Positions 12,771 through 25,250 of a DNA stretch of 64,000 nucleotides are shown in pieces; the first letter of the stretch is position 1, and each line of letters opens with the position of its first letter. The DNA is from Cacajao melanocephalus (taxonomy: Eukaryota; Chordata; Mammalia; Primates; Pitheciidae). The translations under genes and the position numbers were made by a program. Under the pieces are notes generated by a model. It worked only from the letters and a program-made list of their open reading frames with translations, made no database searches and was not told where the DNA came from. The stretch covers positions 62,001 to 126,000 of the forward strand of contig CAUYLG010075758.1 in assembly GCA_963573385.1 (NCBI GenBank), in the 5' to 3' direction.

Positions 12771-13194
12771 TAATTATATGGGGTTGGAGTTGATAATCAA
12801 ATGAAATATATTTAGATGTTGCAGATAAACCAAAATAGTAGGCAGAATAATTTATTTTTGTAGTGAGTCAATTCTTAAAGAACTATTGTATTTATTTTTA
12901 ACTTTATGTGTGCACTAATTTTTAAAACTAAGATTACATTCCTTGTAAAAATAAAAATCAAACCAGAACAGAAAGCTTAAAAAGAATCCTCCTTCCTATT
13001 CATTTCTTTACTCCCTGGAGAATCTACTATTAATCTACAATCACACATATATACAAGACACATGCCAGTGTATCTGCTATGTAGACTTTGTTACTCAAAT
13101 ATTAACAGCTGAAATGATCTGTTTAGGGACAACTTGCTAATATTTGTGTTAAGGTATTTATTCTCATAACCAAATCTGGTTTAGTATTCTGAGG
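12771..13194. other. Unassigned AT-rich DNA
   Basis: No recognised element. Confidence 0.45.
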
Positions 13195-13607
13195 ATGTGA
13201 CGGAAAATTTTATGTACCAATTTAAAGGGTATTTTTGGATAGGTTTAACATAATTCAGTGAACTTTGAGTAAGCAGATTGTCCTCCGTAATGTGGGTGGG
13301 CCTCATCCAAATAGTTGAAAATTTGAATAGAACAAATGACTGGCTTTCTGGAGCAGGAAGGGATTCTTCAACAGACTGCCCTCAGACTTTATCTGCACCA
13401 TCAACTCTTCTGGGTCTCTGCTTGTCAACCTTCAGACTAGAACTGCAGCACTGGCTTTTCTGGGTCTTCATCCTGGTGGCCTGCATAGAAGATATCAGAC
13501 TCATTAACCTCCATAATTACATGAGCCAATTTTTTTATGGTAAATATTCTTCTGTATATACATACATCCTATTGATTCTGTTTCTCTGGAAAACCTTGGC
13601 TAAAACA
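13195..13607 (+). mobile_element. ERV-L/MaLR-class LTR (solo)
   Basis: The core 'aatgtgggtgggcctcatcc', the block 'tttctgggtcttcatcctgg', 'cataattacatgagccaat' and the terminus 'tctgtttctctggaaaaccttggctaaaaca' identify a common mammalian LTR family. The same family lies in the opposite orientation at 24677-25250, next to ERV-L pol sequence, which supports the class. I cannot give the subfamily name with certainty. Confidence 0.7.
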
Positions 13608-13749
13608 AAATGTAAACTTCGTATTTTCAAATAACTTTTCTTAAATTAAGTTTATTCTAAAACTTCCTCCCTACCTGTTTTAAGTTTGATCTAAAAATTT
13701 CTCCATATATAGTAAAATGCAACCTAATTAGGTACGTAAATAGGCTATA

Positions 13750-14036
13750 ACCTACTCTTATATCCATCATAGAGTTTTGTCCAATCACAACTGAGCAACT
13801 CTTCAAATCATGTCTGATAAAGGTAAATGCTTAGTTCTAACCAATCCAGCTATCTGTGTAGCTCACTTCCATTTATTCTATGTCATGTTCCTTTTTCTGT
13901 TATCTGACCATGTGGTAGCCCTAGACTCAGTCTGAAACTCTTCTGGCTCTGTTGGCTGCTGAATTGGAGAATTATTCTCTGCTCAATTTAACTCTGCTAA
14001 ATTTAACTTGCCTAAAAGGGTTTTTTTTTTTTTTAA
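13750..14036 (+). mobile_element. Probable old LTR fragment
   Basis: 'gtgtagctcacttccatttattctatgtcatgttcc' and the terminal block 'tgctcaatttaactctgctaaatttaac' followed by a T-run resemble the 3' half of an old endogenous-retrovirus LTR. Family not assigned. Confidence 0.4.
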
Positions 14037-14879
14037 TATCTTAAATACTTCACAGGCACTAAACATTTATTATAGAACTAATATCCTGTAAGTCTTATGT
14101 AGTTTGAAATATACTTTAAGATAAAAATTCTGAAAATCACTTACATATATCTACCCTGCTTCAAATCTCAAGTCTTAACTGAAGATTTCTAAATCACAGA
14201 GGCATCGTTTTTTTGGGAAAGTTTTTCTTTTTTAAAACAAAAGAAAAAAATGAACTAGAATGATTTATAGATCATGTGGCATTATTATTAGAGATTGCTG
14301 TTTTCTTAAGATTACCTTTTTTTATCAAACATTTTTCTTTAATTCTCTAAAAAGTTACACCCCTTTTTCTGCAAGTAAAGGGTTCTATTTATTTCTGTAT
14401 ATGTATTTTTGTTTTTATCTTTTTTTACCCTTAATAGTTTAATGAAGAATGTCACTGGATCACCACAAAATTTTTCCATTTTTTAAAAAGGCTATAAGCA
14501 TAAATGTTACCTAGTCTTCTAAGCCTATCACAAGTTTTGAGCACAATCTCCTGGAGATAGGTGTAATTAAGAGTAAAACAAAATGAGAAACCCTAAGAGA
14601 CTCAAGGATCTGAAGGATAATTTTTAAACTATTGAAAGTAGTTTTGTTTCTTGAAAGTAATTACATTGTTTCCACAAGATTTCTTAAAAAAGAAATTATA
14701 CATATTATGTATATATATACATACACATATTAAAAATACTTTTAATATACGCCATGTTATGTTTCTGTCAAATGTAATTTAACTATTATTATTAAAGCAA
14801 CACTGATAAAATAATTATTATAATGGTAGAAACAAAGTGCATCTCTATCTTTTTAAATTAGATTAGCATAGAGCCAGAC
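14037..14879. other. Unassigned AT-rich DNA
   Basis: Very AT-rich, with a TA/CA-type tract near 14700-14735. No gene or family recognised. Confidence 0.45.
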
Positions 14880-16430
14880 CCATTCATCACTATAGGGAGA
14901 ACAGGCCTGCGTCCTCTCTGCAAGAACTGGACTTGCCTTTATTCCAGGTTTCTGGGAGGGAGCTTCTAAATGCTTGTAATTTCCCCAGTGATAGAAGTGT
15001 ATACGATCTTCGTGATGGGACCCTGAAACCACACCTGAGTTTATGCCAGTGAGATGACTAACGGTGGGTCTCTCGGTAGTTTATGCAAACAAGATGTTTC
15101 AGGATGGGGTTTAGCCATGGCCAAAAGACCAACATGTAATTAACAATTGGGGGCTTTGCATCACCTACTATAAGCTTGCCCTCCAGGAAGGTGATGGGGC
15201 CTAGAGATTGAGTTCAGTCATTGGTAGATTAATCATGGATATTTAATGAACATGACGCTCGGGCGAGCTTTGCCGGTTAACAATATTCTCCATATTGTTG
15301 CGCATTAATATACCAGAGGGATGATGTGTCCTATCTCTGAAGGGAGAGGACATGAAAGCTTTGCACTTGGACCCCTTCTGACCTCATTGTTTACATTTTT
15401 GACTGGTTCTGATACGTATAGTTTTTGCTATAATAAAAATATAATCAATATAGTGAAACAGGAAAGGTTCCCTTGTCCCCCTCGCAGGGGGTGTGGGGTG
15501 TGGCTTGCTTCTGCTGCTGTTCAAACCTCCAGGGCAGCATACAGAGGGAAAAGGCTGTGGGACTCCAACTCAATGGCAGTGTCCAGGGGTGAATGTTTAC
15601 AGCTGAAGCCCCAGTGGTCGTGTGTTACAGGGTGTTCTTTTAGTTTAACCATCCGTAGGCACCTTGTGTTAGTCTGCTCAATTAGATCCCTCCCTTATCT
15701 CAAGGACAGAGGGCTTTTGGTATCCTGGAGTTCTTGCCTTGGTGTACCAGAAGAATGGGATCACACATGGGCTTGGAGAATGATTGCAAAGTTTTATTGA
15801 TTGGAAGTAGCTCTGAGCAGATGGGGAGTCAGAAGGGAAATAGTTTTCCCCTAGAGTCCGTGGCTTGGTCTCTCCTTTGACTGCCCCCGCCAAAACTCTG
15901 CCTCGTTCCATGGCCTACCTGCGTGCCAGTGTCTGTCATGTGCTCTTCCACCGGCATACTCCCCACAACGTTCTGCTGTTTCTTCTGCCAATGTGTTCTG
16001 CTCCACTTCCAGCCACTTGTGTGTCTGTCTCCTAGGGTCTCAGGGGTTTTTATAGGCATAAGTTGGGGGCGTGGCAGGAGAGAGTGTCTTGGGAAATGAT
16101 TTAGGTGCAAAGGCAGGAGTGCCTGTCCTCATCTAGGTCAGTGGGCATAGGCCCTGTGATGGAGCCCTCACCGGGAACCCGCCCTTCTACTCCCAGCACT
16201 TCCCTGCCCCACTTCCGTATCAATAGCACTTTCCTGAGTTCTGCAGGTTTCTAGTGAAGTTTTGTACTTGAGAAGTCAATGAGGGGCCCCAGATTTGTAG
16301 TGAGTTCATCAGAGGCTTGGGAACCCCTGAACTTGCCCCTGGTATCTGAAGTAAAAAATAGTCTTGCTGGGGACTGTACCCTTAACCTGCAGAGTCCCCT
16401 GGTAGTTAGTGTCAGAAGTCACTGCAGCTA
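14880..16430 (+). mobile_element. Old LTR, split by a younger solo LTR
   Basis: Before the insertion, 'aggtgatggggcctagagattgagttcagtc' and the polyadenylation-like 'gctataataaaaat' appear. After it, 'cactttcctgagttctgcagg' and 'gggaacccctgaac' continue in the order expected of one LTR (U3-R-U5). The younger LTR occupies 15454-16222. Both ends of the old element are approximate and the family is not named. Confidence 0.55.
15450..16226 (-). mobile_element. Solo class I ERV LTR with 4-bp TSD
   Basis: On the minus strand the LTR starts TGATACGG at 16222 and ends CCTGTTTCA at 15454 (769 bp, TG...CA). A TATA box (tttttata at 16047-16054, antisense) and a polyadenylation signal (antisense tttatt at 15793-15798) are correctly ordered and spaced. 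The flanking 4-base repeat 'atag' at 15450-15453 and 16223-16226 is the TSD, typical of class I ERVs. No internal sequence remains. A 159-codon frame crosses its left boundary and is not a gene. Confidence 0.85.
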
Positions 16431-17907
16431 CCATGCCATTCTCTGTATACTCCTTTATACATTGTCAATTTGTGGTCAGGCACAATTTTCTTGGCATACA
16501 ACATATTTCCATTGCCAAATCCAAGGCATTTAGTTCAACAGTGTATAATCTTGTATTTGATTTCTATGACTGCTAGTTTGGATAATATGTTCTTAATAGG
16601 CAATACAGTCAGTTAAGTAAAGGTTCATTTTTTACACAGCATTAAGTACTCTTGTCTTTTCCAGTTTAGTATACTGCCCAAAATCTAGCAATTACTAAAC
16701 CCACTCTAATTGACTAAATACTAGAGTCAGAATCAGTTAGATATTTTTGAAGCTGAATTTATATTGCTACAACATGAAGGTGTAATTTAATTCACTTGGT
16801 CAAGCCCCATTAAAGATCTGAAAGACACAGTGAAACAAAGACTTTAAAAGACTTTGTAGTATCATTTTTTAAATAAGGTTTCTTAGTAAAATCGAGTAAT
16901 AAACTAAGCACTGGATGATAGAAATGTTAATAAATAGAACTAACCTTAGTTTCTGAACAAAAGAAAAACTTGATTATACATTATATTGTCTCTTGAATTT
17001 AAGCAATGTATACTTTCAGATAACTGACAATACAGTTAATAATAGATAACATAAATACAACTTAAAAATATTTTCTTCCATCTTTTAAAAATTGTTCTAG
17101 TCCTTATTCTGCTTGCTTAATTTGTAATTGCAAGTCATTTGCTTTAATTTCATTCTAGCATGCATACTATATCTACTTCTTGAACCTCCTCTTCCATCTT
17201 TTGTTTCTAGTTATTTATTCAGGGACAAGATCTGTTTTGCGGGGTGGGGAAGATTGTCAGTAACTTAGATTTTTGCCTTAGTTTGACTGACAGCAGAAAG
17301 GATATTAGTGTTGTCATTGTGGTCATTAAGAAATAAATAAGACAACATATAAGAAAGCTGTCATATGTAAAGTATTAATACATTTTAAAGGTATTGCCCA
17401 AACACTCTACTGAGGTAAAGAAAAGAGCCATTGTCTCACATACCTGCAAAATAAAAACACAGGGCTGGATGTTCACAAATTATTTATATCAGAAAATCTC
17501 ATTTAAGTTAATATATAACATTAACATTTGAAATGCAATGCAATTTAATTAAACAACTAGAACTCCATGGCAAAGACAGTCATCTCTATTTCAGAAGCAT
17601 TTAATTCAGTATTAAGAATTACTACATCATCATATCTTCAAGACAAACCCATGTACCATTTCACAACAACTAATAAAAATTACAGAAAAAATCTCATCTC
17701 AGAATAATTGATATTTATTTTTCATGCATTGGCAGTAATAAGACTCTCAGTTTTGGGTATATTTCATTGAATTAACTTTGTGGAAATACATACTGCAAGA
17801 TAAAAAGCAAAGACTATTCAAATAGAAAAATACTACTTTACTAGAAGCATAGGAATCTCCTGCATTGCCTAATAAAGGGTATTAGACCCATATGTAGGCT
17901 CTGGAAT
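16431..17907. other. Unassigned AT-rich DNA
   Basis: No recognised repeat, exon or RNA gene. Confidence 0.45.
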
Positions 17908-18424
17908 TGAACTAATGGAGTCATAGACAAATATAATTCTGCTGATTAATCTTATGTTCTCCACAAGCATTTCAGAGTTCTATTGGTTGGATTTTTACTA
18001 TTATTAAAATAGGGAGGCCACACATGGTGGCTTGTGCCTGTAATCACAGCACTTTGGGAGGTCGAGGTGGGAGGATCATGAAGTCAAAAGATCGAGATCA
18101 TCCTGGCCAACATGGTGAAACCCTGTCTCTACTAAAAATACAACAACTAGCTTTGCTTGGTGGCACACACCTGTAGTAGTCCCACCTACTCAGGAGGCTG
18201 AGGCCAGGAGGCAGAGTTTGCAGTGAGCGGAGATCACGCCACTGCACTCCAGCTTGGAGACAGAGCGGGACTCCATCTCAGAAAATAAAGGTAAAGCAAA
18301 GAAGCTCATATTCAAGCTTCTGCAAAGTGTGAACATCAAAGTAAATGTACAATAAATTGACATTTATTCCCTTCCTCAAGTATATTGATATATATGCACT
18401 GTCTTACTAAATGCCAAATACATT
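17908..18424 (+). repeat. Duplicated segment, copy 1 (contains an Alu)
   Basis: Excluding the Alu, this matches 19624-19860 in the same orientation. Shared blocks include 'ttgaactaatggagt', 'gcatttcagagttctattg', 'atattcaagcttctgca' and 'atatatgcactgt'. Copy 2 lacks the Alu. It is either a local duplication or two copies of a repeat I do not recognise. Confidence 0.7.
18016..18290 (+). mobile_element. AluS (Sc-like) with internal deletion
   Basis: A dimeric Alu. 'gatcatgaagtcaaaagatcgagatcatcctggccaacatgg' fits AluSc-type diagnostics. The right arm lacks about 19 bases between 'ggctgagg' and 'ccaggaggcagag'. It sits inside duplicated copy 1, and the homologous site at about 19730 is empty. 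Confidence 0.9.
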
Positions 18425-18585
18425 TTAATAGCAAAATATATATATTTACCATTTTCTTTATAATAGTAGAATAAGCATGCCACCTTAATATAGTCAAGGC
18501 TCTAAATAAATTGTATAATTTAAAATACGACCTGAGGTACTTTTACAAAGGAGAGGAGTTAACTATACTTGTCTATCTAGTTTTA

Positions 18586-18626
18586 ATTATATATAGATAG
18601 ATAGAGAGATAGATAGATAGATATAC
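18586..18626 (+). repeat. (GATA)n microsatellite
   Basis: About eight imperfect GATA units flanked by TATA runs. Confidence 0.9.
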
Positions 18627-19623
18627 GTTTTTAAACTCTTAGCTTGACTGTGGACATATTTTTAATATTTCATTGATAACTTATCTAAGTTAGATAATTA
18701 TTAAGGTAATAGAGAAACAAACCCTAAATGTTTGACTCAATGGTAAGCATCTATGCCAACTGTAAATATAAGAGCATTGATGAATAAGTTAAGCATATAT
18801 TCTACCAAAAACATATGATTATAAGTCAATCACTTTGAATATTGTCTATCAAGAAAATATCAAAAGAAAAATTTATACTTAAGTTGTTTAATGAAAAAAG
18901 TATTACCTTTAAATAATAAATTAATCATAGTATATAAACAATCATAATTTTTTATTATTTATGGGTGTTTCACAGTATATATGTTTTGCATCATATACAT
19001 TTATATTGTGAAAATATACTTTGAACACATGCCTGTAGATTACATTTAGTTAGTGAATGAACAGTGCTATTGATTGGAGAAACATTTATAATGTGATTTT
19101 ACAAATTCATTCTCTGCATACATTTTAAACTCTAACTTAGTATTGATTTTTCATAATCAAAAGGAGAGCCATCACATTTCCCTACACTCCCCTGCTGAAT
19201 GACATTAAATTTGTTCTCTTATTTTATAGCATTGTGACTATAATAATTAATTATTTATTTTTTCCTGACAATTGCTAACTCGGAGAGTAAATGTTGAATG
19301 TTCTCACCACAAAAATAATCACGAGGGAAAGAACATTTTAATTAACTAGATTTAATGATTCCATTTTATGTATATATATACATGAAAACATCATGTTGTA
19401 CACAAAGCAATGTTATCAGTTAATAGAAAATTAGTAAGTAAATAAACAAATTTGAAAACAAAAAATTTATTTTTCTGAAATGCAGTATACGCCACATATG
19501 CTACCATCAGTCACATCACTGCTATGACAGTACAGTGAAAACTCTCATTTTAGCAAGCTAAATAGTAAAAGAAGGATTATTCAGAAAAGATGATCAGGTT
19601 CCAGTAGTCTCCTTTAAGAGAAC
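18627..19623. other. Unassigned AT-rich DNA
   Basis: No element recognised. It contains a perfect palindrome 'atgtatatatatacat' at 19368-19383. Confidence 0.45.
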
Positions 19624-19860
19624 TGAACTAATGGAGTTATAGAAAAATATAATTCTACCGATTAATCTTATGCTCTCCATAGCATTTCAGAGTTCTATTG
19701 ATTGAATTATTGTTATTATTAAAATAGATAGAAGGAGCTAATATTCAAGCTTCTGCACACTGTGAACAATGCACAGATAAATGTACAATAAAAAGATGTT
19801 TCTTGGCTTCCTCAAATACATGGACATATATGCACTGTTCAACTAAATGTCAAATACAAT
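19624..19860 (+). repeat. Duplicated segment, copy 2 (empty site)
   Basis: Homologous to 17908-18424 without the Alu. 'attattaaaatagatagaagg' is the uninterrupted counterpart of the Alu target. Confidence 0.7.
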
Positions 19861-22800
19861 ATATTGTCCATTGCAGAAAAAACTTTCTCTACTGAGATTT
19901 ACCTCACCCATTTGCCCTTTTGAGGATAGGATGCCCTAAAATTGATGATAGCATATCAGGAAAAGAAAATTTATATTTTTAAGAAAACAAGTTCATATGT
20001 GTAAATCCTTAAATCATATGTAACAGCAAAGTACTCCTGATTAGAATGTACAAAGAAGAGAACAGCGTCACTAGAAAAATGGATACTGGAGACAAAAATG
20101 GGAGATGGGAGAAAGACTGAAAAAGATGGTCACCAGCCATTTTGAAGTTTTATCCAGTAAAAATGAGATTGCATGCACAAATAGATAACAAGAATTATTA
20201 AAACCTACTCACAATGATGATGCTGAAAGGGCAGCAATTGAGCTAAATAACACCTTTCAGAAATTCACATACACACACACAGAGTTCATTTTATTACCTA
20301 AAAAATTATTTTTTGAATAAATAATAAAACATATATACACAATGAAATTTTTAATGAAAATTTTTTATTGCATAATTTTAAAATCAAACAGACACATTTA
20401 ATTTAGTATGACTAGTCAGCAGTTTAATACCTGTTTTGTTGCTCAGCTTAGCTTCCTCGTTTCATGCCTGACATCTCTTTGTTAAACAAAACCATCTGTA
20501 GATACTTTACACATTTATGGAAAAGGAAAGCCTCTGGCTTTGCAAGTTTTGAATTTTGTTACTTCAATTTACTTTCTTTAAGTAAATGTTGTCTTACAAT
20601 AAAAGTGGCCTGTATAAAGCTTTCTTTAATCTAAACTCTTGGCCTATTCTGTATACATCTATATTCAAGGACACATCAACTTTAGCAACAACAGCATTCC
20701 ATGTTTTTACCTCTGCTTTTAATTTTTATTTCTTAAATAATACTTTATTTCTTGAGATGTTGCTATTTATTATATAATCAAATCCTTTGCAATTTTCATG
20801 ACATATACTGCCTATTACAAACATTGTAGAGAAAATGAGGCTTAAGGCACATAAAAGCAAATCAGACACTGCAGGTTCCTTCTTTCTAAAGTGTCAGGCA
20901 TATGTGTTTTCAGGCTGAGAAGCATTAGGTCCCTGGGTACTTAGAGCAATGTAAATGAGGGGAATTATTCAGGAGATTACTGAAAAGGATTAGCGGTAAA
21001 ATTAGGCAGAACTGTGTGCCTCTGTACCTGCTTGATTACTCTGCACTTTCAACTGCCTGAGTAGCAAAGATAACTTTGTCTCTGCTTTTTGCCTCATGAA
21101 GCCATTGAGTGATTCAGAGTTCTTATTTTTAAACCTTTAGCAAAGTAACAGAGTGTGATGGCTTTATGAGTTTTTCTTATGAGATGAAGAAAAATCATTA
21201 TCAAACAGAATCATTATGTGTATCCCTGACAAAACATTGTTAGCATTTTTAATATAATTAGTTACCAGTTTGATAAATTCATTTCTAAAAGTAAATAAAA
21301 TATCAATCACATTTAATAGAGTTTCTCTTAATTCCAATATCTGCAAATACTTTCTGATGTTCTAGTTTTGTAAAATTGTCTGATGTCTGCTTTTGCAGAC
21401 TACTTTTGGCAATTGTCTCTAAAAGAATGCTGTAATATTTGCTAACAAAAGCAAGCCTCTGGTTGCATGAGATGATAAAATGAACCAGAACCGGTTGGAA
21501 GAAAAAAAAAGGTTAATATACCAAAAGCAAATTGACAGAGCACAAAGGTCTTGCTGTCCTGATGACTGAATTGCATCAACACAGACTTTCTTTACTGTGA
21601 TAATTGGCATATTACTAAGATAGTTGAAATACATGGGTCCATTTGCATCTTGCATTAAGTATAATGAAGGCCTACCAAAGCAGTTATACCAACACATTCA
21701 TTCAAGAAACTACCAGTTAGCAACTTTCGCATTAACGCATTATCCAGATGTCTGTGTTTGTAAAATAGAGAATACATAGTTAAAAGTCGGTTGATTAAAA
21801 ACCATATAAACTAAACATTACATAGAGAAAAAAATGCATCCTATATGTCTGAGTAAAATAAGAAAATCCTAAGATAGGCTATTAGGATTTTTGAAATTGG
21901 TCTATTTGGGTTTTAATTGTACCACCAAAAATGTATAAATAATTGTACTGTCAAAATTACACCATATGACAATTATAAATAAATACTATTTGACATTATT
22001 TCTTTTCTAACTTGTTTTATCATCTTTGCTGTATGGAAAAATCACACCTATTATTTTATCCAGCTAGATGACTCAGAAACGAGAGCGTATGGACCTTCTA
22101 AGTTCATCTACATGGACATTTGTAAACTTATCAAGAGCTAACACTTTTTAAAAAAATGTTTTAGAGAGAATAACTATTGCAAATGCTTTACAGGTCACAT
22201 CTATTTCAGATTGGTTCAGTTTCACATATTAGAAAATCATTCTGGAAAGGTTTAATCTCCCTAAAGACCAGGAGAGCAAGCTGTCTTGTAGGCTTCCCAG
22301 GGCTTGTTCAAGTAAGTGTCGTGATACTTTCAGATGTCTGCCTCATAATTTGTAAGGCTTGGCTCTTGTCCTCCTGACCATAAAAGTTTACTGTCTTCTA
22401 GTATCATAATTGTATTCCAAATGGGAAGAAGGAGGAAGAAAAATAAAAAATGATGCATGCCAACTGACTCCTACCACCTACCTTTATGGAGCTTTTTGGG
22501 GAATGAACCACCATTCAATGGTTTCTGCTTAAATCTATATCAGTAGTCATATCTACATTACTTTCTCACCATAAAGTGAAGACTAGGAAATGTTTTTATT
22601 TCAGTTGGCCACATTCCTGCTTCCATCCAAGTTACAGTTCTTTTTTTTCAGAAGGATGAATAAAAAAATGGGTAGTTTCTTACCTGCAATGATAGTGATG
22701 TTCAATAAACATTTTAATAAATGAATTTTGAAAATGATTTATTTATAATGTAATACTTCTCTGACTAGCATGCCACTCTGACTATTTTGGTTTATATTTT

Positions 22801-23010
22801 GCTCCATTGTCTTTTATGAAGACTGTGTAGGAATATATATTTGACACACATAAAACAATATAATACAATCTCATGTTTACGTTTTCATTTGAAAGATGAT
22901 TTTTTGCTGCTGTATCTATTAATATCACTAAAAAACTTTGTTAGTTCCAGTTGCTGATTTTAACAAATTAATGCAAATAAATATAAATCAAATCTATATT
23001 TAATAAACTA
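19861..23010. other. Unassigned AT-rich DNA
   Basis: Three kilobases in which I recognise no family and see no coding or RNA signal; frames are short. Ancient, decayed repeats may be present below my detection. Confidence 0.4.
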
Positions 23011-24390
23011 GATTTCCTTTTCCAATATGGTAGATTAGAGGCTTTTAGCATGCCTTGGCCACTTGGAAATAGCAAGATTGTGCATAAAGATCAATTTTCT
23101 GAGCTTTAATTCAAGAAGGAAAATAAGAATCCGCAATAAATCATGAAGGACACTCCTGATCCCAGACAGGAGAATGTCTGCAAATAGTGCCCATTGCAGT
23201 GTCTGGCTCATAAAAGTAAGTAAAGTTCACGAATGTGAGAGAGGCAGAGAGTCTCCCTCTGTGACTCACCTTTCACTGGAGAACCAGTCGACCCAGACCA
23301 AGAGAGAACAGTTTGTTTCTCTCAAGCCCTGGCACTAACTTAAGGAGACTCTGTGAGGGAAAGACACTGGATAAAGCTACAGACACTTTCCTAGGCCCAG
23401 GACTGACAGCAGGATGCCATTTTTAATCCAGATGTACACAAAGTCAGCCACTCTTTGGTGACCTCAGGAATTTCAGTCTTGGGTCAGAGATTGGCACACC
23501 TGCTCTAAAACACAAGAGGGTACTCCTCAGCCAGAAATGTGGAAAATGGCTAAGCAGTAGGCTCTGGAATTGTGCTCTCCCCTAATATAAGCCTGGGGTG
23601 ACAGGAGAGCTGCTACAGCTGCAGTTTCTCCTGGGCAGCAAGACTTGCCATCAGGACTGACTAGTTGACCCATAACCAGTCTGCGTGTGCCATTTATGTG
23701 TGCTCCCCTGAGGCTGTGGTGCAGCAGGGCCCTATCCACAGATCTCCAGGTATTCAGAGCACTTCTTTTCCTGGTTTAGCAGCATGAGTTTCCCATCCCT
23801 CTTGTGCAGAGATCCTAGTGCGGGGGGACCCTAGCTGCTCCATGTTCAGGCAGATCTCCAGGAACTAGGAGCACTTGCTTCTCTAGATCAGCATCCTAAC
23901 TCACTCAACCCATTCTTTCTACCATAAAGACGCATGCACATGTATGCTTATCACAACACTGTTAACAATAGTAAAAATATAGAATCACCTGAATGTCCAT
24001 CAACAGTAGACTGGATAAAGAAAATGTGTCACATATACACGATGGAATACTACACAGCCATAAAATATAATGAAATCATGTTCATTGCAGTAACATGTAT
24101 GCAGCTGGAGGCCTTCAGAAAATTAACATAGGAACAGAAAACAATATACTACATGTTCTCACTTATAGAGATGGCAGTGGTACACATGGACATCAAGATA
24201 ACAACAATAGAATCTGGGTACTACCAGAGGAGGGGGGCAAGAATAGCAAAACTAAGTATTAGGTCCTTAATTCAATAGGTACTTAAGCTGAGTACCTAGA
24301 AGATGAGATCATTTGTAATCCAAGCCTCAGTAACACACAACATACAAACTTGCACATGTCTATTGTCTTTTACTTTTAAAAGACTCTAAA
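23011..24390 (+). mobile_element. L1 with 5' region joined directly to its 3' end
   Basis: The first ~900 bases ('caatatggtagattagagg', 'tgatcccagacaggagaa' and a GC-richer body) look like a primate L1 5' UTR. At about 23918 the sequence switches to the ORF2 C-terminal end ('ataaagacgcatgcacatgtatg', 'gaatgtccatcaacagtagactggataaag', 'gaacagaaaacaatatactacatgttctcac') and then a 3' UTR ending near 24390. ORF1 and most of ORF2 are missing. The 5' UTR identification is by eye. Confidence 0.65.
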
Positions 24391-24676
24391 GTGAAAATTG
24401 GAATAAAGCAGGAAAGAAACTGAACATTTTTTTCTGGAGGAAGTTATATTTTAATTAAAATCTGCATTCTGCAAAGCACAATCCTTGCCTAACCGGTGTT
24501 TATAGCGATTTGATCTCTATGTCGTATCCATATTTAGAATTGGTCTTTTAAAATTGTTGATATCAGAGCTAGCTAGTAAAAGTGAAGGTAATTTCACAAG
24601 CACTGTCTTGCCTGGAAGAGAATCTCATTCTGGAGAGATTACACCATTAAAAATATGTTTCTGGTGAGTTACAGAG
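24391..24676. other. Unassigned DNA
   Basis: Short stretch between L1 and ERV-L sequence; nothing recognised. Confidence 0.4.
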
Positions 24677-25250
24677 TGTGTCAGTCAGAGTTCCCCAGAG
24701 GAACACAACTGATAGAATATATGTATATATGAAAGGGAATTTATTAAGGAAAATTGACTCACATGATCACAAAATGAAGTCCTCCAAGAGGATGTCTGCA
24801 AACTGAAGAGCAAGCAAGCTAGTAGTGGCTCAGTCTGAGTCCCAAAGCATCAAAAGTAGGGAAGCCAATGATACAGCCTTCATTCTGTCATGGAAGGCTC
24901 AAGATCTCCTAGCAAATACCACTTGTGTAAGTCCAGGAGTCCAAATGGAGAAGAATCTGGGTCTGATATTCAAGGGCAGGAAGCATCTAGTATGAGAGAA
25001 AGATGAAAGCCAGAAGACTTGGCAAATCAGCTTATCCCACCTTCTTCCACTTGCTTTGTTCTAGCTGTGCTGGCAGCCAATTGGGTGATGCCCACCCACA
25101 TTGGGGATGGGTCTACCTCTCCAAGTCCACTCACTCAAGCATTAATCTTCTCTGGCAACAACCTCACAGACACATCCAGAAATAATACTTTGCCAGCTTT
25201 CTAAGCATCCTTCAATCCAATCTCGTTGATACTTAATATTAACGATCACA
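24677..25250 (-). mobile_element. ERV-L 3' LTR
   Basis: Antisense 'tgtgtcagtcagagttccccagagg' is the LTR 3' terminus. 'atgcccacccacattgggga' and 'cctcacagacacatccagaaataa' follow, and the right edge is 'attaacgatcaca'. It is the same family as 13195-13607. ERV-L pol remnants lie directly upstream on the minus strand, so this is the 3' LTR of a truncated element rather than a solo LTR. Confidence 0.75.

Noticed and set aside
15321..15800. Longest ATG-to-stop frame in the window, 159 codons
   Set aside because: It starts in an old LTR and crosses the left boundary of the younger solo LTR at 15454. No motif, promoter or splice context.
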